DNA of 64,000 nt from Microtetraspora malaysiensis (lineage in GTDB: Bacteria > Actinomycetota > Actinomycetes > Streptosporangiales > Streptosporangiaceae): contig NZ_BBYJ01000028.1 in the NCBI RefSeq assembly GCF_001528665.1, positions 56,144-120,143 on the forward strand. Reading direction: 5' to 3'. How positions within the stretch are numbered: the stretch's first letter is position 1; each line of letters opens with the position of its first letter. Below the pieces are notes generated by a model. That model had not been told where the DNA came from, searched no databases, and saw only the letters and a program-made list of their open reading frames with translations. Shown piece by piece: positions 43,616 through 51,473 of the stretch. A program made the position numbers and the translations under genes.

Positions 43616-44782
43616 TCACTTCGCCGCCGCCGCGGCGTACAGGACCTCGGGGGTGACGGCGCCCGCGAACATCCGGCCGTCGTCGGTGAGCAGCGCCGTG
43701 ACGAGCTTCGTCCGGATCAGTCGCCCGCTCCCCCACTCCCCGCTGACCGGGGTGGCCACCTTCACCATGCCGTTCGCGAGGGAGGCGACGCCGTCCCCGT
43801 CCCGCGCGCCCTTCGCCCGGTCCGCCGCCCCGGCCAGGTCACCCTCGAAGCCCTTCGGAAGGGACACGACGACCACCCGGTCCCAGCCGTCCCCGACGAC
43901 GCGCGGCGCGGCGCCGTCATGCCCGTCCACGCCGTCCATGCCGTCCTTGCCGTCCTTGCCGTGCGGTCCGCGCGCGATCGACGGCGCTGTCGTCTCCTCG
44001 ACCTTCGCCCCGGGCGGGGGTGTGAAGGCGAAGTTCTCCGCCGCGGGCGGGGTGAACGTCACCGAGTCGAAGCCGACCTCGAACGCCGGCTCCGCCGTCC
44101 CCTTCGCGTAGAGCTGGACGCGCAGCGGGACGAGGGTCTCGCCGTCGATCGCCAGCCGCACCTCCTTGACCAGCGATCCGGCTTCCTTGGGCGTGAGCAC
44201 CACCTGGTACGCGGCGCGGCCGGCGACGGTCGCGTCCTCGCTGATGGCGATCTCGGTGTCCGTGCCCGCCGCCCGCAGCGCCTCCTCGGCCGCCTGCGCC
44301 GGGGTGACCGTCTTCGCGTACGGCACGGCGTCCGGCCGCCCGGCTCCGTCCGGCGCGCCCTTGACCCGGGTGGCCGTGTTGGCGGCGCTGTCCCACCACC
44401 ACACCTGGTCGCCGTTCACGACGAGGTCGCTCTCGTTCATCTCATCGGGCACCATCAGGCGGAGCCGGTCGGGCCCGCCGTACCAGACCTTGGCCTGGTG
44501 GGAGCCGGACAGCAGGCCCAGCGGCGAGGTCGCACCGCCGGCGGCCGGCAGCGCGGGCAGTCCGAGGGACGCGGTCTCGACGATGGTGCCCGACATCTGC
44601 GGCAGCCGTCCCGACTGCCACTTCTCGGCGGCGTCCGCGAGCAGCTCGGCGGCGGTGCGACGGGGAAGGGACGGCTCCCCCTGGACCGCCGCGATCACCG
44701 GCCCGGCCGCCACGACGCCGGCGACCACCGCCACGGCGGCGACGGGCACGCCCCACCTCACGGCGCGTGTTCCACTACGCAT
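43616..44782 (-). CDS. LolA/RseB-fold exported protein with collagen-like insert
   Basis: A 388-residue protein with an N-terminal membrane/signal helix (about 10-32). The body resembles outer-membrane lipoprotein carrier/RseB-type folds (ADAAEKWQSGRLPQMSGTIV, KVWYGGPDRLRLMVPDEMNE, VWWWDSAANTATRV). Near residue 285 is an insert of six Gly-X-Y triplets, GPHGKDGKDGMDGVDGHDG, like a tiny collagen repeat. In actinobacteria such proteins sit with ABC exporters and two-component systems and may sense or carry lipids. The function is inferred from fold only. Confidence 0.75.
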   Translation of the reverse strand: MRSGTRAVRWGVPVAAVAVVAGVVAAGPVIAAVQGEPSLPRRTAAELLADAAEKWQSGRLPQMSGTIVETASLGLPALPAAGGATSPLGLLSGSHQAKVWYGGPDRLRLMVPDEMNESDLVVNGDQVWWWDSAANTATRVKGAPDGAGRPDAVPYAKTVTPAQAAEEALRAAGTDTEIAISEDATVAGRAAYQVVLTPKEAGSLVKEVRLAIDGETLVPLRVQLYAKGTAEPAFEVGFDSVTFTPPAAENFAFTPPPGAKVEETTAPSIARGPHGKDGKDGMDGVDGHDGAAPRVVGDGWDRVVVVSLPKGFEGDLAGAADRAKGARDGDGVASLANGMVKVATPVSGEWGSGRLIRTKLVTALLTDDGRMFAGAVTPEVLYAAAAAK

Positions 44783-44884
44783 GTCATGCCTCCACTGTGC
44801 TGAATCACCCGGTTTCCCGCGCGAAACGGAACAACTGTCATCGGATCCGGTCGATCCGACGTTCCGTAGCCTGCGCGCCCGAAC

Positions 44885-44932
44885 CTGAGCCGACGCTGAG
44901 ACGACCTGAGAGGGCTCTCAGCCGGATCTCAG
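44885..44932. promoter_or_regulatory. Phased CTGAG/CTCAG operator array
   Basis: CTGAG occurs at 44885, 44896 and 44906, and inverted CTCAG at 44917 and 44928, all 10-11 bp apart (one helical turn). The central pair forms the perfect dyad CTGAGAGGGCTCTCAG. The array lies 24 bp upstream of the response-regulator ATG in the divergent region shared with the LolA/RseB-like gene, and probably binds that regulator. Confidence 0.65.
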
Positions 44933-44955
44933 GAGAAACCCGCCAAGATGGGGCA

Positions 44956-45630
44956 ATGCGGGTGCTGGTTGTCGAAGACGAACGAAGGATGGCGGCGGCC
45001 CTGAAGCGGGGCCTGCAGGCGGAGGGGTTCGCGGTCGATCTCGCCCACGACGGCGAGGACGGCCTGCACTGCGCCCGTACGGGCGAGTACGACGTCGTGG
45101 TGCTCGACATCATGCTGCCCAAGCTGTCCGGCTACAACGTGTGCAAGCGGCTGCGCGCCGAGGAGAACTGGGTGCCGATCCTGATGCTGTCGGCCAAGGA
45201 CGGCGAGTACGACATGGCCGACGGGCTCGACCTCGGCGCCGACGACTACCTCGCGAAGCCGTTCTCGTACGTCGTGCTGGTGGCCCGGCTGCGGGCGCTG
45301 CTGCGGCGCGGCGGCACCCGGCGGCCCGCCGTGCTGCGGGCCGCAGATCTGTCCCTCGATCCCGCGCGCCGCCTGGTCGCGCGCGGCGAGACGCCCATCG
45401 AGCTGACGCCCCGCGAGTTCTCGCTGCTGGAGTTCCTGATGCGACGGCACGACGAGGTGGTCTCGAAGTCCGAGATCCTCGAACACGTGTGGGACACCTA
45501 CGACACCGACCCCAACGTTGTCGAGGTGTACGTCGGCTACCTCCGCCGCAAGATCGACACGCCGTTCGGGCGGAGCACGCTCCAGACTGTGCGCGGCGCC
45601 GGATACCGGCTGGTCGGCGATGGAAACTGA
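44956..45630 (+). CDS. OmpR-family response regulator
   Basis: A 224-residue regulator. The receiver (1-115) has VVEDERR, phospho-acceptor VVLDIMLPKLSG (about 51), LSAKDGEYD and KPFSYV. The winged-helix DNA-binding domain (about 130-222) has LTPREFSLLEFLMRR, VVEVYVGYLRRKID and VRGAGYRL. ATG 44956 is used; longer upstream frames run through the operator array. It overlaps the histidine-kinase gene by 11 bp. Likely autoregulated through the phased array. Confidence 0.92.
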   Translation: MRVLVVEDERRMAAALKRGLQAEGFAVDLAHDGEDGLHCARTGEYDVVVLDIMLPKLSGYNVCKRLRAEENWVPILMLSAKDGEYDMADGLDLGADDYLAKPFSYVVLVARLRALLRRGGTRRPAVLRAADLSLDPARRLVARGETPIELTPREFSLLEFLMRRHDEVVSKSEILEHVWDTYDTDPNVVEVYVGYLRRKIDTPFGRSTLQTVRGAGYRLVGDGN

Positions 45631-47095
45631 GCCGCCCCGTCGCAGGCCCGGAAGCGGCCCGGCCGGATGGTGGCGGCGCAGGAGCCTGCGGTTCCGGCTG
45701 ACCGCGACCGCCTCGGCGGTCCTGGCCCTCGCCCTGGCGGCCTCCGCGTACGTGTTCGTCGGCGTCCTCGGCAGAGCGCTGGCCGGCACGATCGACGACG
45801 AGGTGTACCAGCGCGCCCGCGAGGTGGTCGCGCTGGCCGACGACGGACGGCTCGGCGACCGGATCGTCACGACGGACAACACGATCGTCCAGGTGCTCGA
45901 CTCCTCCGGGCGGATCGTCAACGCGACCCCGGGCACCGACCGCCTGGTCCCGCTGCTCGGGGCGGATCGGCGGGAGCGCGCCGTACGCTCGGGCCGTCCC
46001 GTGTTCCTGGACGGCAGGCCGTACGGGATCCCCGGCCCGCTGCGGGCGCGGGTGCTCAGCGCCGACGCCGGGCGCACCGTCATCGCGGCGCGGTCGTTCA
46101 CGGAGGTCCAGGGCAGCCTGACGACCACCGGTCACGTGCTGATCGTCGGGACACCGCTGCTTCTGGTCCTGCTCGCGGCGGCGTCGTGGCTGGTCATCGG
46201 CAGGACGCTGCGGCCGATCGCGCTTTTGCGCAGAGGCGCGGCCGAGATCAGCGGGACGGCGCGGGCCAGGCGGCTGCCGGTGCCCGAGTCGCGGGACGAG
46301 GTGCATTCCCTCGCCACGACGCTGAACGACATGCTGGCCCGGCTGGAGGCGGCCGACGCCCGGCAGCGCGCGCTCATCTCCGACGCGTCGCATGAGCTGC
46401 GCAGCCCGCTGGCCAGCATCCGGCTGCAACTGGAGGTCGCGCTCAGCCACCCGGAGGGGCAGGACTGGCGGGAGACCGCCGAGGGCGTGCTCGAGGACAC
46501 GATGCGGCTGTCCCGGCTGGCCGAGGACCTGCTGGCGCTGGCCCGCCTCGACGAGGGGCGCACCGCCCGCCGGGAGCCGGTCGACCTCGCCGCGCTGGTC
46601 GAGCGGGCGGTCGAACGGCACGGCGTCACCGGCGACATCGCCCCCGGCGTCACCGTGGACGGCGACGCCCTCGACCTCGGCCGGGTGCTGACGAACCTGG
46701 TCGCCAACGCGGTGCGGCACGCCACGTCCACGGTGGTCGTCGCGCTGCGCGCGGAGCCGCCCGGCGCCGGAACTCCCCGGTCCGGTTCCGGATCGGCTCC
46801 TGGCAGGGGCACGGCCGGCGTCGCGCGAGGGGGCGCCACGGGAGCGGGTGTCGCGGTCCTGACCGTGACCGACGACGGCCCCGGGATCCCGGCGGAGGAC
46901 CGGGAACGGGTCTTCGACCGGTTCACCCGACTGGACAGCGCGCGCAGCCGGGACGAGGGTGGCGCCGGGCTCGGCCTGGCGATCGTCCGCGACACCGTGC
47001 GCGCCCACGGGGGCACCGTTCATCTGGAGGACGCCGCCCCGGGCCTGCGCGCCGTCGTACGGCTGCCCCTCGCGGCTCCCGAGACGTCCCGGTAG
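45620..47095 (+). CDS. Sensor histidine kinase (HAMP, HisKA)
   Basis: A 491-residue kinase with TM1 (about 25-48), an extracellular sensor of about 115 residues, TM2 (about 172-192) and a HAMP linker. The H-box is LISDASHELRSPLASIRLQ, the N-box NLVANAVRHA, and the G-boxes DDGPGIPAEDRERVFDRF and GGAGLGLAIVRD. A Gly/Ser/Arg-rich insert (about 385-410) interrupts the ATPase domain between N and G1 boxes. It pairs with the OmpR-type regulator just upstream. Confidence 0.92.
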   Translation: METEPPRRRPGSGPAGWWRRRSLRFRLTATASAVLALALAASAYVFVGVLGRALAGTIDDEVYQRAREVVALADDGRLGDRIVTTDNTIVQVLDSSGRIVNATPGTDRLVPLLGADRRERAVRSGRPVFLDGRPYGIPGPLRARVLSADAGRTVIAARSFTEVQGSLTTTGHVLIVGTPLLLVLLAAASWLVIGRTLRPIALLRRGAAEISGTARARRLPVPESRDEVHSLATTLNDMLARLEAADARQRALISDASHELRSPLASIRLQLEVALSHPEGQDWRETAEGVLEDTMRLSRLAEDLLALARLDEGRTARREPVDLAALVERAVERHGVTGDIAPGVTVDGDALDLGRVLTNLVANAVRHATSTVVVALRAEPPGAGTPRSGSGSAPGRGTAGVARGGATGAGVAVLTVTDDGPGIPAEDRERVFDRFTRLDSARSRDEGGAGLGLAIVRDTVRAHGGTVHLEDAAPGLRAVVRLPLAAPETSR

Positions 47096-47222
47096 GCGTC
47101 GCCCCCGGGCCCGTGGCCGGGTAAAGGCTGCGCCTGAGCGGCGGGGCCGCGCGAGTTCCGCCACGGCACGACATATACGTTGTGTGTCCAGGTCATCACA
47201 AATCGTGTTGGGGGTGTGGCTC

Positions 47223-47831
47223 ATGGCCTACGTACGGGGACGGCTGCGGTGGGCCGCGACGGCGGCGGTCCTGGTCCTGTCCGGCGCCGGGTGCGGCACC
47301 GAGGCGACACCGCCCGAGTACTACCCGACGACCGAGGGCGCCAACACGCAGGTCGGCCAGATCAAGATCAGGAACGTGTCGATCGTCGGCCCGGCGCCGA
47401 CCGCGGCCGCCGCCGCGGGCTCCTCCACCCCCGTCTACTTCTCGCTGATCAACGCCGGGAGCGCGGAGGACAGCCTGGTCCAGGTGCGCGCCGAGGGTGT
47501 GGCCAGGTCGGTCTCGATGTCGCAGTCCGAGGTCCGCGTGCCGCCGCTCGCGCTCGTGTGGGTGGGCACCGGCCCGTACACGGTCACCCTGCAGGGCCTG
47601 GAGCGGCCGCTCACCGTGGGCCAGTACGTCACGCTGCAGATGCGGTTCAAGCAGGCCGGAGAGGTGACGGTGCGCAACGTCCCGGTGCAGATGGCCGGCG
47701 TCGCCTCCACCCTGCCGAGCCCGACAGGGTTCACCCCTTCCCCTTCCCCTTCCCCTTCCCCTTCCCCTTCTCCCTCGCCCTCGCCCTCGCCGAGCCCCAC
47801 GCCCCCCGCCTCCCCCTCGCCGAGCCCCTAA
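47223..47831 (+). CDS. PCuAC-like (DUF461) lipoprotein with Ser-Pro tail
   Basis: A 202-residue protein with lipobox LSGAGC (cysteine about 24). The domain after residue 45 resembles copper chaperone PCuAC/DUF461 (VYFSLINAGSAEDSLVQVRA, LTVGQYVTLQMRFKQAGEVT). The expected His/Met copper ligands are not evident, so metal binding is doubtful. The last ~30 residues are an almost pure Ser-Pro repeat encoded by a hexanucleotide microsatellite. The tail could span the cell wall. ATG 47223 gives the best signal peptide. Confidence 0.8.
   Translation: MAYVRGRLRWAATAAVLVLSGAGCGTEATPPEYYPTTEGANTQVGQIKIRNVSIVGPAPTAAAAAGSSTPVYFSLINAGSAEDSLVQVRAEGVARSVSMSQSEVRVPPLALVWVGTGPYTVTLQGLERPLTVGQYVTLQMRFKQAGEVTVRNVPVQMAGVASTLPSPTGFTPSPSPSPSPSPSPSPSPSPSPTPPASPSPSP
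47734..47789. repeat. Hexanucleotide microsatellite in the lipoprotein gene
   Basis: CCCCTT is repeated six times (47734-47769), followed after 2 bp by three copies of CCCTCG (47772-47789). Both encode Ser-Pro pairs, so slippage would change the tail length in two-residue steps without a frameshift. Confidence 0.85.
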
Positions 47832-47942
47832 ACGTCCGGTTGACGCCGGCGCCGCCTGCCCGAAGATCCGCCCGCCGCGTACCTTCTCTAGCATCGGAGC
47901 GATCGGAGCCCCCTCCGTCCCTCCGTCCCCCAAGGAGATCCG

Positions 47943-49460
47943 ATGCTTCCCGAGTACGGCCGCCCGGTCCAGGAGCTGCTCACCGAGCTGGCCGAGCTGA
48001 AGGCCGGCGACCTGCCCGTCCGCGGCGGCAAGGTGACCGCCTACGTGTACGACACCGGCCGTCCCGAGATCCACGACGCGGCCCACCGGGCTTACGCCGA
48101 GATGCTCGAGGTCAACATGCTCGACCCGACGGCGTTCCCCAGCATGGTGGCGCTGGAGAAGCAGGTGGTCGGCGCGGTCGCGGACCTGCTCGGCGGCGAC
48201 GCGACCACTCCGGGGATCTTCACCAGCGGCGGCACCGAGTCGATCATGCTGGCGGTGAAGGCGGCCCGCGACCACTGGCGCGCGACCACGGCCGCCGGAG
48301 GCACGGCCGCCGGGAACAGCGCACCCGGCGACGCCGGGGAAGGCGCCCGGGAAGGCGCTGAACGGGCCCCGCAGCTCGTGCTCCCGGTGACCGCGCATCC
48401 GGCGTTCCACAAGGCCGCCCACTATCTCGGGGTCGAGGTCGTGCCCGTGCCGGTGGACCCGGTGACGTTCCGCGTCTCCGTCCCCGCGGTCGAGGCCGCG
48501 ATCGGCGACCGGACGATCCTCGTCGTGGTCTCCGCGCCGTCCTACCCGCAGGGCGTGATCGACCCCGTGGCGGAGGTCGCCGCGCTCGCCTCGTCGCGGG
48601 GCGTCCCCTGCCACGTGGACGCCTGCGTCGGCGGGTGGCTGCTCCCCTGGCTGCGCGAGGCGGGCGCGGAGATCCCGCCGTTCGATCTGCGCGTGCCCGG
48701 CGTCACGTCGATCTCCTGCGACCTGCACAAGTTCGGCTACGCGCCCAAGGGCGCCTCCGTCCTCCTCTTCGCGGACGCCGCGCTGCGCCGCCGCGCCTAC
48801 TTCGCGTCCGCCGCCTGGCCCGGATACACGATCATCAACGCCACCGTGCAGAGCTCGCGCTCGGCCGGCCCGCTCGGCGGGGCGTGGGCCACCCTCCAGT
48901 CCCTCGGCCGCGACGGCTACCTGGAGCTGGGCCGTACGACGCTGGAGGCGACGCGCAGGCTGGTCGAGGGCGTGTCGGCGATCCCGGGGCTGCGGGTGCT
49001 CGGCCGTCCCGAGTCGTCGCTCGTCGCCATCGCGGCCGACCCGGACGCGCCCGGTGGCGCGATCGACATGTTCGTGCTCGCCGACGAGGCGCGCGGGCGC
49101 GGCTGGTTCCTCCAGCCGCAGCTCTCGTACGCCGGGATCCCGGCCAACCTGCACGTCACCGTCACCGGCGTCACCCTGCACGGCGTCGAGGAGATGCTCA
49201 AGGTGATCGCGGAGTCGGCGGAGGCCGCCCGCCTGGCCGGGCCGGCCGCGGTGCCGGACGGCCTGCCGGAGCTCATCGCCTCGGTGGACCTGGAGGCGCT
49301 CGACGACGCCACCTTCACCGAGCTCGCCGCCTCGGTCGGCATCGCGCTCGACGGCGGCGGCTCGCAGGGGATGGCCGTCGTGAACGCCGTCCTCGACGCG
49401 CTGCCCGCCGCGACCCGGGAGGCGGTGCTGGTCAGGTTCCTGTCGGCGATGTACTCCTGA
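47943..49460 (+). CDS. PLP-dependent decarboxylase / sphingosine-phosphate-lyase-like protein
   Basis: A 505-residue fold-type I PLP enzyme. It has PTAFPSMVALEKQVVGAVAD, the cofactor-contacting FTSGGTESIMLAVKAARDHW, CHVDACVGGWLLPW (PLP-binding aspartate), and lysine in SISCDLHKFGYAPKG near 262. These are the marks of the group II decarboxylase/sphingosine-1-phosphate lyase family. An Ala/Gly/Glu-rich insert (about 120-140) is unusual. AAGGAG lies 6 nt before the ATG. The substrate is unknown; long-chain-base phosphate or an amino acid are options. Confidence 0.88.
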   Translation: MLPEYGRPVQELLTELAELKAGDLPVRGGKVTAYVYDTGRPEIHDAAHRAYAEMLEVNMLDPTAFPSMVALEKQVVGAVADLLGGDATTPGIFTSGGTESIMLAVKAARDHWRATTAAGGTAAGNSAPGDAGEGAREGAERAPQLVLPVTAHPAFHKAAHYLGVEVVPVPVDPVTFRVSVPAVEAAIGDRTILVVVSAPSYPQGVIDPVAEVAALASSRGVPCHVDACVGGWLLPWLREAGAEIPPFDLRVPGVTSISCDLHKFGYAPKGASVLLFADAALRRRAYFASAAWPGYTIINATVQSSRSAGPLGGAWATLQSLGRDGYLELGRTTLEATRRLVEGVSAIPGLRVLGRPESSLVAIAADPDAPGGAIDMFVLADEARGRGWFLQPQLSYAGIPANLHVTVTGVTLHGVEEMLKVIAESAEAARLAGPAAVPDGLPELIASVDLEALDDATFTELAASVGIALDGGGSQGMAVVNAVLDALPAATREAVLVRFLSAMYS

Positions 49461-49484
49461 CGGCCGGCGGCGGGGGGCGCCGGA

Positions 49485-50318
49485 TCAGCCGCTCAGGCGC
49501 TCGACCACGTCCAGGGCGGCGCGGGCCGCGGCGGCGTCGTGGACGCGGAAGACCCGCGCCCCCTGGAGCGCGGAGACGGCCAGGGTGGCGAGGGTGCCCG
49601 CGTGGCGCTCCTCGACCGGGAGGCCGCCGAGCGTCTCGCCGACGAAGTCCTTGTTGGACACGGCCACCAGCACCGGCCAGCCGGTGGCCACCATCTCGTC
49701 GAGGCGGCGGCTGACCTCCAGCGAGTGCCAGGTGTTCTTGCCGAAGTCGTGCGCCGGGTCGATCAGCACCGCGTCCGGCCGCACACCGGCCGCGACCGCC
49801 CGCTCCGCGAGCGCCGTCGTGTAGCCGATCACGTCGGCCACCACGTCGTCGTACGCGATGCGGTGCGGGCGGGTACGCGGCTCGACGCGGCCGGCGTGCG
49901 CGCAGACCAGGCCGATGCCGTGCCGGGCGGCGACCCCGGCGAGCGCGGGATCGACGCCGCCCCAGGTGTCGTTGAGCAGGTCGGCTCCGGCCTGGGCGAC
50001 CACCTCGCCGACCTCGGACCGCCAGGTGTCCACGCTGATGATCACGCCGGGGTGGCGGGCCCGGACCTCGGCGACGAGGTCGGCCACCCGGCGGATCTCC
50101 TCCGCCGGATCGACCTCGTCCCCCGGCCCCGCCTTGACGCCGCCGATGTCGACGATGTCGGCTCCCCCGTCGATCGCCCGCGCGACCGCGTCGAGCGCGG
50201 CGCCGAGCCCGAAGGTCGCTCCCTTGTCGAAGAAGGAGTCGGGCGTGCGGTTGACCACCGCCATGATCGCGTGGTCACCCGGGCCGAAGGCCCGGCCGCG
50301 AAGGCGCAGAGTAGACAT
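49485..50318 (-). CDS. folP2: Dihydropteroate synthase homologue (FolP2 type)
   Basis: A 277-residue TIM-barrel protein with the DHPS signatures MAVVNRTPDSFFDKGATF, GADIVDIGG, SVDTWRSEV and LLNDTWGG, and late DPAHDFGKNTWHSL. The NRTPDSFFDKG variant matches actinobacterial FolP2, a paralogue that in mycobacteria is not the main folate enzyme and lies next to gpgS. Here gpgS is ~18 kb away. ATG 50318 is preceded by GAGG. The true activity is therefore uncertain. Confidence 0.88.
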   Translation of the reverse strand: MSTLRLRGRAFGPGDHAIMAVVNRTPDSFFDKGATFGLGAALDAVARAIDGGADIVDIGGVKAGPGDEVDPAEEIRRVADLVAEVRARHPGVIISVDTWRSEVGEVVAQAGADLLNDTWGGVDPALAGVAARHGIGLVCAHAGRVEPRTRPHRIAYDDVVADVIGYTTALAERAVAAGVRPDAVLIDPAHDFGKNTWHSLEVSRRLDEMVATGWPVLVAVSNKDFVGETLGGLPVEERHAGTLATLAVSALQGARVFRVHDAAAARAALDVVERLSG

Positions 50319-50450
50319 CCCGGTCAGCGTACCTCCGCGAGCTGAAGAGACGATCAAAACCGTCGTCCCCTGCGGGCGGCGCCGGGCCGCCGCGGACCTC
50401 GGTGGCTCTTGGAGCGCTCCAAAGCCACGCGGCAAAGCGATGCGGCGGAG

Positions 50451-51320
50451 CTACGCGGCGGAGCCGCCCTCCGCGATGGCGACGAAATCCTGTGCGATCG
50501 GCGGAAGCCGCCGCCGGGCGTGCACCACCGCGATGACCTTCTTGAGCGCCGGGCTCAGCGCGCGCACCTCCAGGCCGGCCCGCGCGGCCTGCTCGGCCAT
50601 CGCCCGGTACCAGAGCAGGTGCGCGCCCGCGTCCTTCACCACGCCCAGCCAGCCGGCCCTGTCGTCGGACTCGACCGCGACAACGGGGCGGACGCCGTAC
50701 GTCGTGAAGATGTGGTCGAACTCCCTGCGCCGGGGGCTTCCCGGGGTGGGCAGCAGCAGGCGCATGCCGTTCAGCCTGGCGAGCGGCACGGGCTCGGGGA
50801 GGCCTGCCCCGGGCGGCGAGATGAGCACGAACTCCTGCCGCTCGACGGGATGGGTGACGAGGTCGGTCGGCACGGGCAGGTCGGTCAGGCCGAGGTCGGC
50901 GCGCTGCTCGCGCACGGCGGTGACCACGCTGTCACGCCCGTCGCAGCGCACGATCTGCACGCGGATGCCGGGATGCTCCGCCGCGTAGGCGGGGAGCAGC
51001 CGCCCGGCGAGCCCGGGTTCGAGGCTGGGGGTCGCCGCGATGCGCAACTCCGCGCCGGGCGCCTGCTCGCCGGCCGCCAGTGTCTCGATCTCGCGGACGG
51101 CGTCGAGCGCCTCGCGGGCGAGCTTGACCACACGCCGCCCCTGCTGCGTCACGACGACGCCGCGCCCCGAGCGCGCGAAGAGGGTCAGGCCCAGCTCGCG
51201 TTCCAGATCCCGGATCGCGCGGGACAGTGCGGGTTGCGCGATGTAAAGGGACCGGGCCGCCTCGGTCATGGTGCGGTGCTCCGCAGTCGCGACCACATAA
51301 CGGAGCTGCTGCAGATTCAT
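50451..51320 (-). CDS. LysR-family transcriptional regulator
   Basis: A 289-residue LysR protein. The helix-turn-helix spans residues 1-60 (MNLQQLRYVVATAEHRTMTE, then AARSLYIAQPALSRAIRDLE). The ligand-binding part has GSPRRREFDHIFTTYGVRP and DDRAGWLGVVKDAGAHL. It is divergent from the first metallopeptidase gene across 153 bp, so it may control it. Pieces of this gene recur, rearranged, between the two metallopeptidase genes. Confidence 0.92.
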   Translation of the reverse strand: MNLQQLRYVVATAEHRTMTEAARSLYIAQPALSRAIRDLERELGLTLFARSGRGVVVTQQGRRVVKLAREALDAVREIETLAAGEQAPGAELRIAATPSLEPGLAGRLLPAYAAEHPGIRVQIVRCDGRDSVVTAVREQRADLGLTDLPVPTDLVTHPVERQEFVLISPPGAGLPEPVPLARLNGMRLLLPTPGSPRRREFDHIFTTYGVRPVVAVESDDRAGWLGVVKDAGAHLLWYRAMAEQAARAGLEVRALSPALKKVIAVVHARRRLPPIAQDFVAIAEGGSAA

Positions 51321-51473
51321 GCGAGAAAAGCTAAGGCAGATGGGCCCGGCTATTCCGGAACATCGCAGAGATCACCTCGGCTGATTACCCTCCGCTCCCG
51401 CCTACTGCGACATCCGTTACACATGTGAAATGAGTAAGGTTTTGCCCGATATTTCAGGACAAGGGGGCAAAAC

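Noticed and set aside
45110..47224. A 704-codon minus-strand open frame
   Set aside because: It is antisense to the response regulator and histidine kinase, with no homology features or ribosome binding site.
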